From positions 1 to 6,320 of the forward strand of contig CADBLW010000242.1 in NCBI GenBank assembly GCA_902795625.1: a DNA stretch of 6,320 nt. Direction: 5' to 3'. Positions 5,975 through 6,320 of the stretch are shown in pieces (position 1 is the stretch's first letter; every line of letters starts with the position of its first letter). The position numbers and the translations under genes were made by a program. This stretch comes from an uncultured Lachnospiraceae bacterium (GTDB lineage Bacteria; Bacillota; Clostridia; Lachnospirales; Lachnospiraceae). The notes beneath the pieces were generated by a model. The model saw nothing but the letters and a program-made list of their open reading frames with translations. It did not search any database and had not been told where the DNA came from.

Positions 5975-6320
5975 ATGGAATATAAGATTTCAACGGAAAA
6001 TATAAGATCAGGCAAAAACGCGCTCGTGTACGGCGAAGGCGAGTGGAGCGGCGTGCTTAAGATCGCGGACAGAGTCGCCGACGATATGAAGGCGGTGTTC
6101 GGGCGGAAGCCGGAGCTGACTGCGGCAGCGGAGGCAGCGGAGAAAACGGCGATCACGATGCCGGTTCTGTTCGGAACCGTCGGGAAGAGTGCGTTGATCG
6201 CGTCCCTCGGCGCGGCCGGGATTATCGATCTCTCCGAGGTGGAGGGGAAGAGAGAAGTGTACTCCTTCACGCTTGTGAAAAACTGCCCGAAGAACCTGGT
6301 CACTGCCGGCGCGGAGGGGA
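5975..6320 (+). CDS. GH115-type glycoside hydrolase (xylan alpha-glucuronidase family), 5' part
   Basis: The first 115 codons of a gene leaving the right edge are open without a stop. The translation begins MEYKISTENIRSGKNALVYG. Later it has PVLFGTVGKSALIASL (about residues 66-81), IDLSEVEGKREVYSFTLV (about 87-104), and it ends near NLVTAGAEG. This order, a G-T-x-GKS segment, then a GK-EVY-F strand, then an L-V-x-AG strand that in full-length proteins leads into the GSDKRG motif, is what I know from the N-terminal domain of GH115. These enzymes remove glucuronosyl or 4-O-methylglucuronosyl side chains from xylan. The catalytic domain lies outside the window, so activity cannot be judged. The N-terminus shows no signal peptide, suggesting a cytoplasmic enzyme acting on imported oligosaccharides. 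The ATG at 5975 has AAAGGA (5963-5968) 6 bp upstream; the ATG at 5968 is out of frame. A minus-strand open frame over this stretch is a shadow. Confidence 0.8.
   Translation, partial: MEYKISTENIRSGKNALVYGEGEWSGVLKIADRVADDMKAVFGRKPELTAAAEAAEKTAITMPVLFGTVGKSALIASLGAAGIIDLSEVEGKREVYSFTLVKNCPKNLVTAGAEG

Noticed and set aside
5794..6303. 169-codon minus-strand open frame at the right edge
   Set aside because: It covers the exporter terminator, a good plus-strand promoter and the plus-strand GH115-type frame, which has recognisable family motifs.

Overview
The window reads as an ordinary piece of a Bacillota chromosome, most likely a Clostridia/Lachnospiraceae-type gut or fibre-degrading anaerobe. 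This is inferred from purine-rich Shine-Dalgarno sites, two TTG starts, short intrinsic terminators, a clostridial style of long sigma factor, a TetR regulator divergent from an MMPL exporter, and the start of a GH115-type glycosidase gene. No rRNA, tRNA, CRISPR array, insertion sequence or phage gene was seen.

Layout, left to right. (1) The 3' part of a NUDIX hydrolase gene (to 337), followed 29 bp later by a flavodoxin-fold NAD(P)H-dependent FMN reductase (367-915, TTG start). The two are probably one transcription unit. (2) A sigma-70 family (ECF-like) sigma factor (1073-2617) whose sigma domains fill only about the first 160 residues. The other roughly 350 residues are a C-terminal extension that begins with a probable winged-helix segment. 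A putative ECF-type promoter precedes the gene. (3) A 283-bp convergent intergenic region (2618-2900) with one copy of a 19-bp dispersed repeat and a strong hairpin terminator. (4) A TetR-family repressor on the minus strand (2901-3425), divergent from (5) a 728-residue MMPL/RND-family membrane exporter (3611-5797). The AT-rich 185-bp region between them holds plausible promoters for both genes and three copies of a TGTTGA-N-TTT operator-like element. (6) A terminator, a good sigma-A promoter with an extended -10, and the first 115 codons of a GH115 (xylan alpha-glucuronidase type) gene running off the right edge (5975-6320).

How the genes work together: the TetR/MMPL pair looks like a self-contained efflux switch, in which the repressor controls itself and the exporter and is relieved by a ligand that is probably an export substrate. 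The sigma factor looks autoregulated and self-sensing, since no anti-sigma gene is adjacent. The NUDIX/reductase pair and the GH115 gene look like independent neighbours. The point most worth a second look is the long uncharacterised extension on the sigma factor. The dispersed repeat and the operator architecture are secondary.
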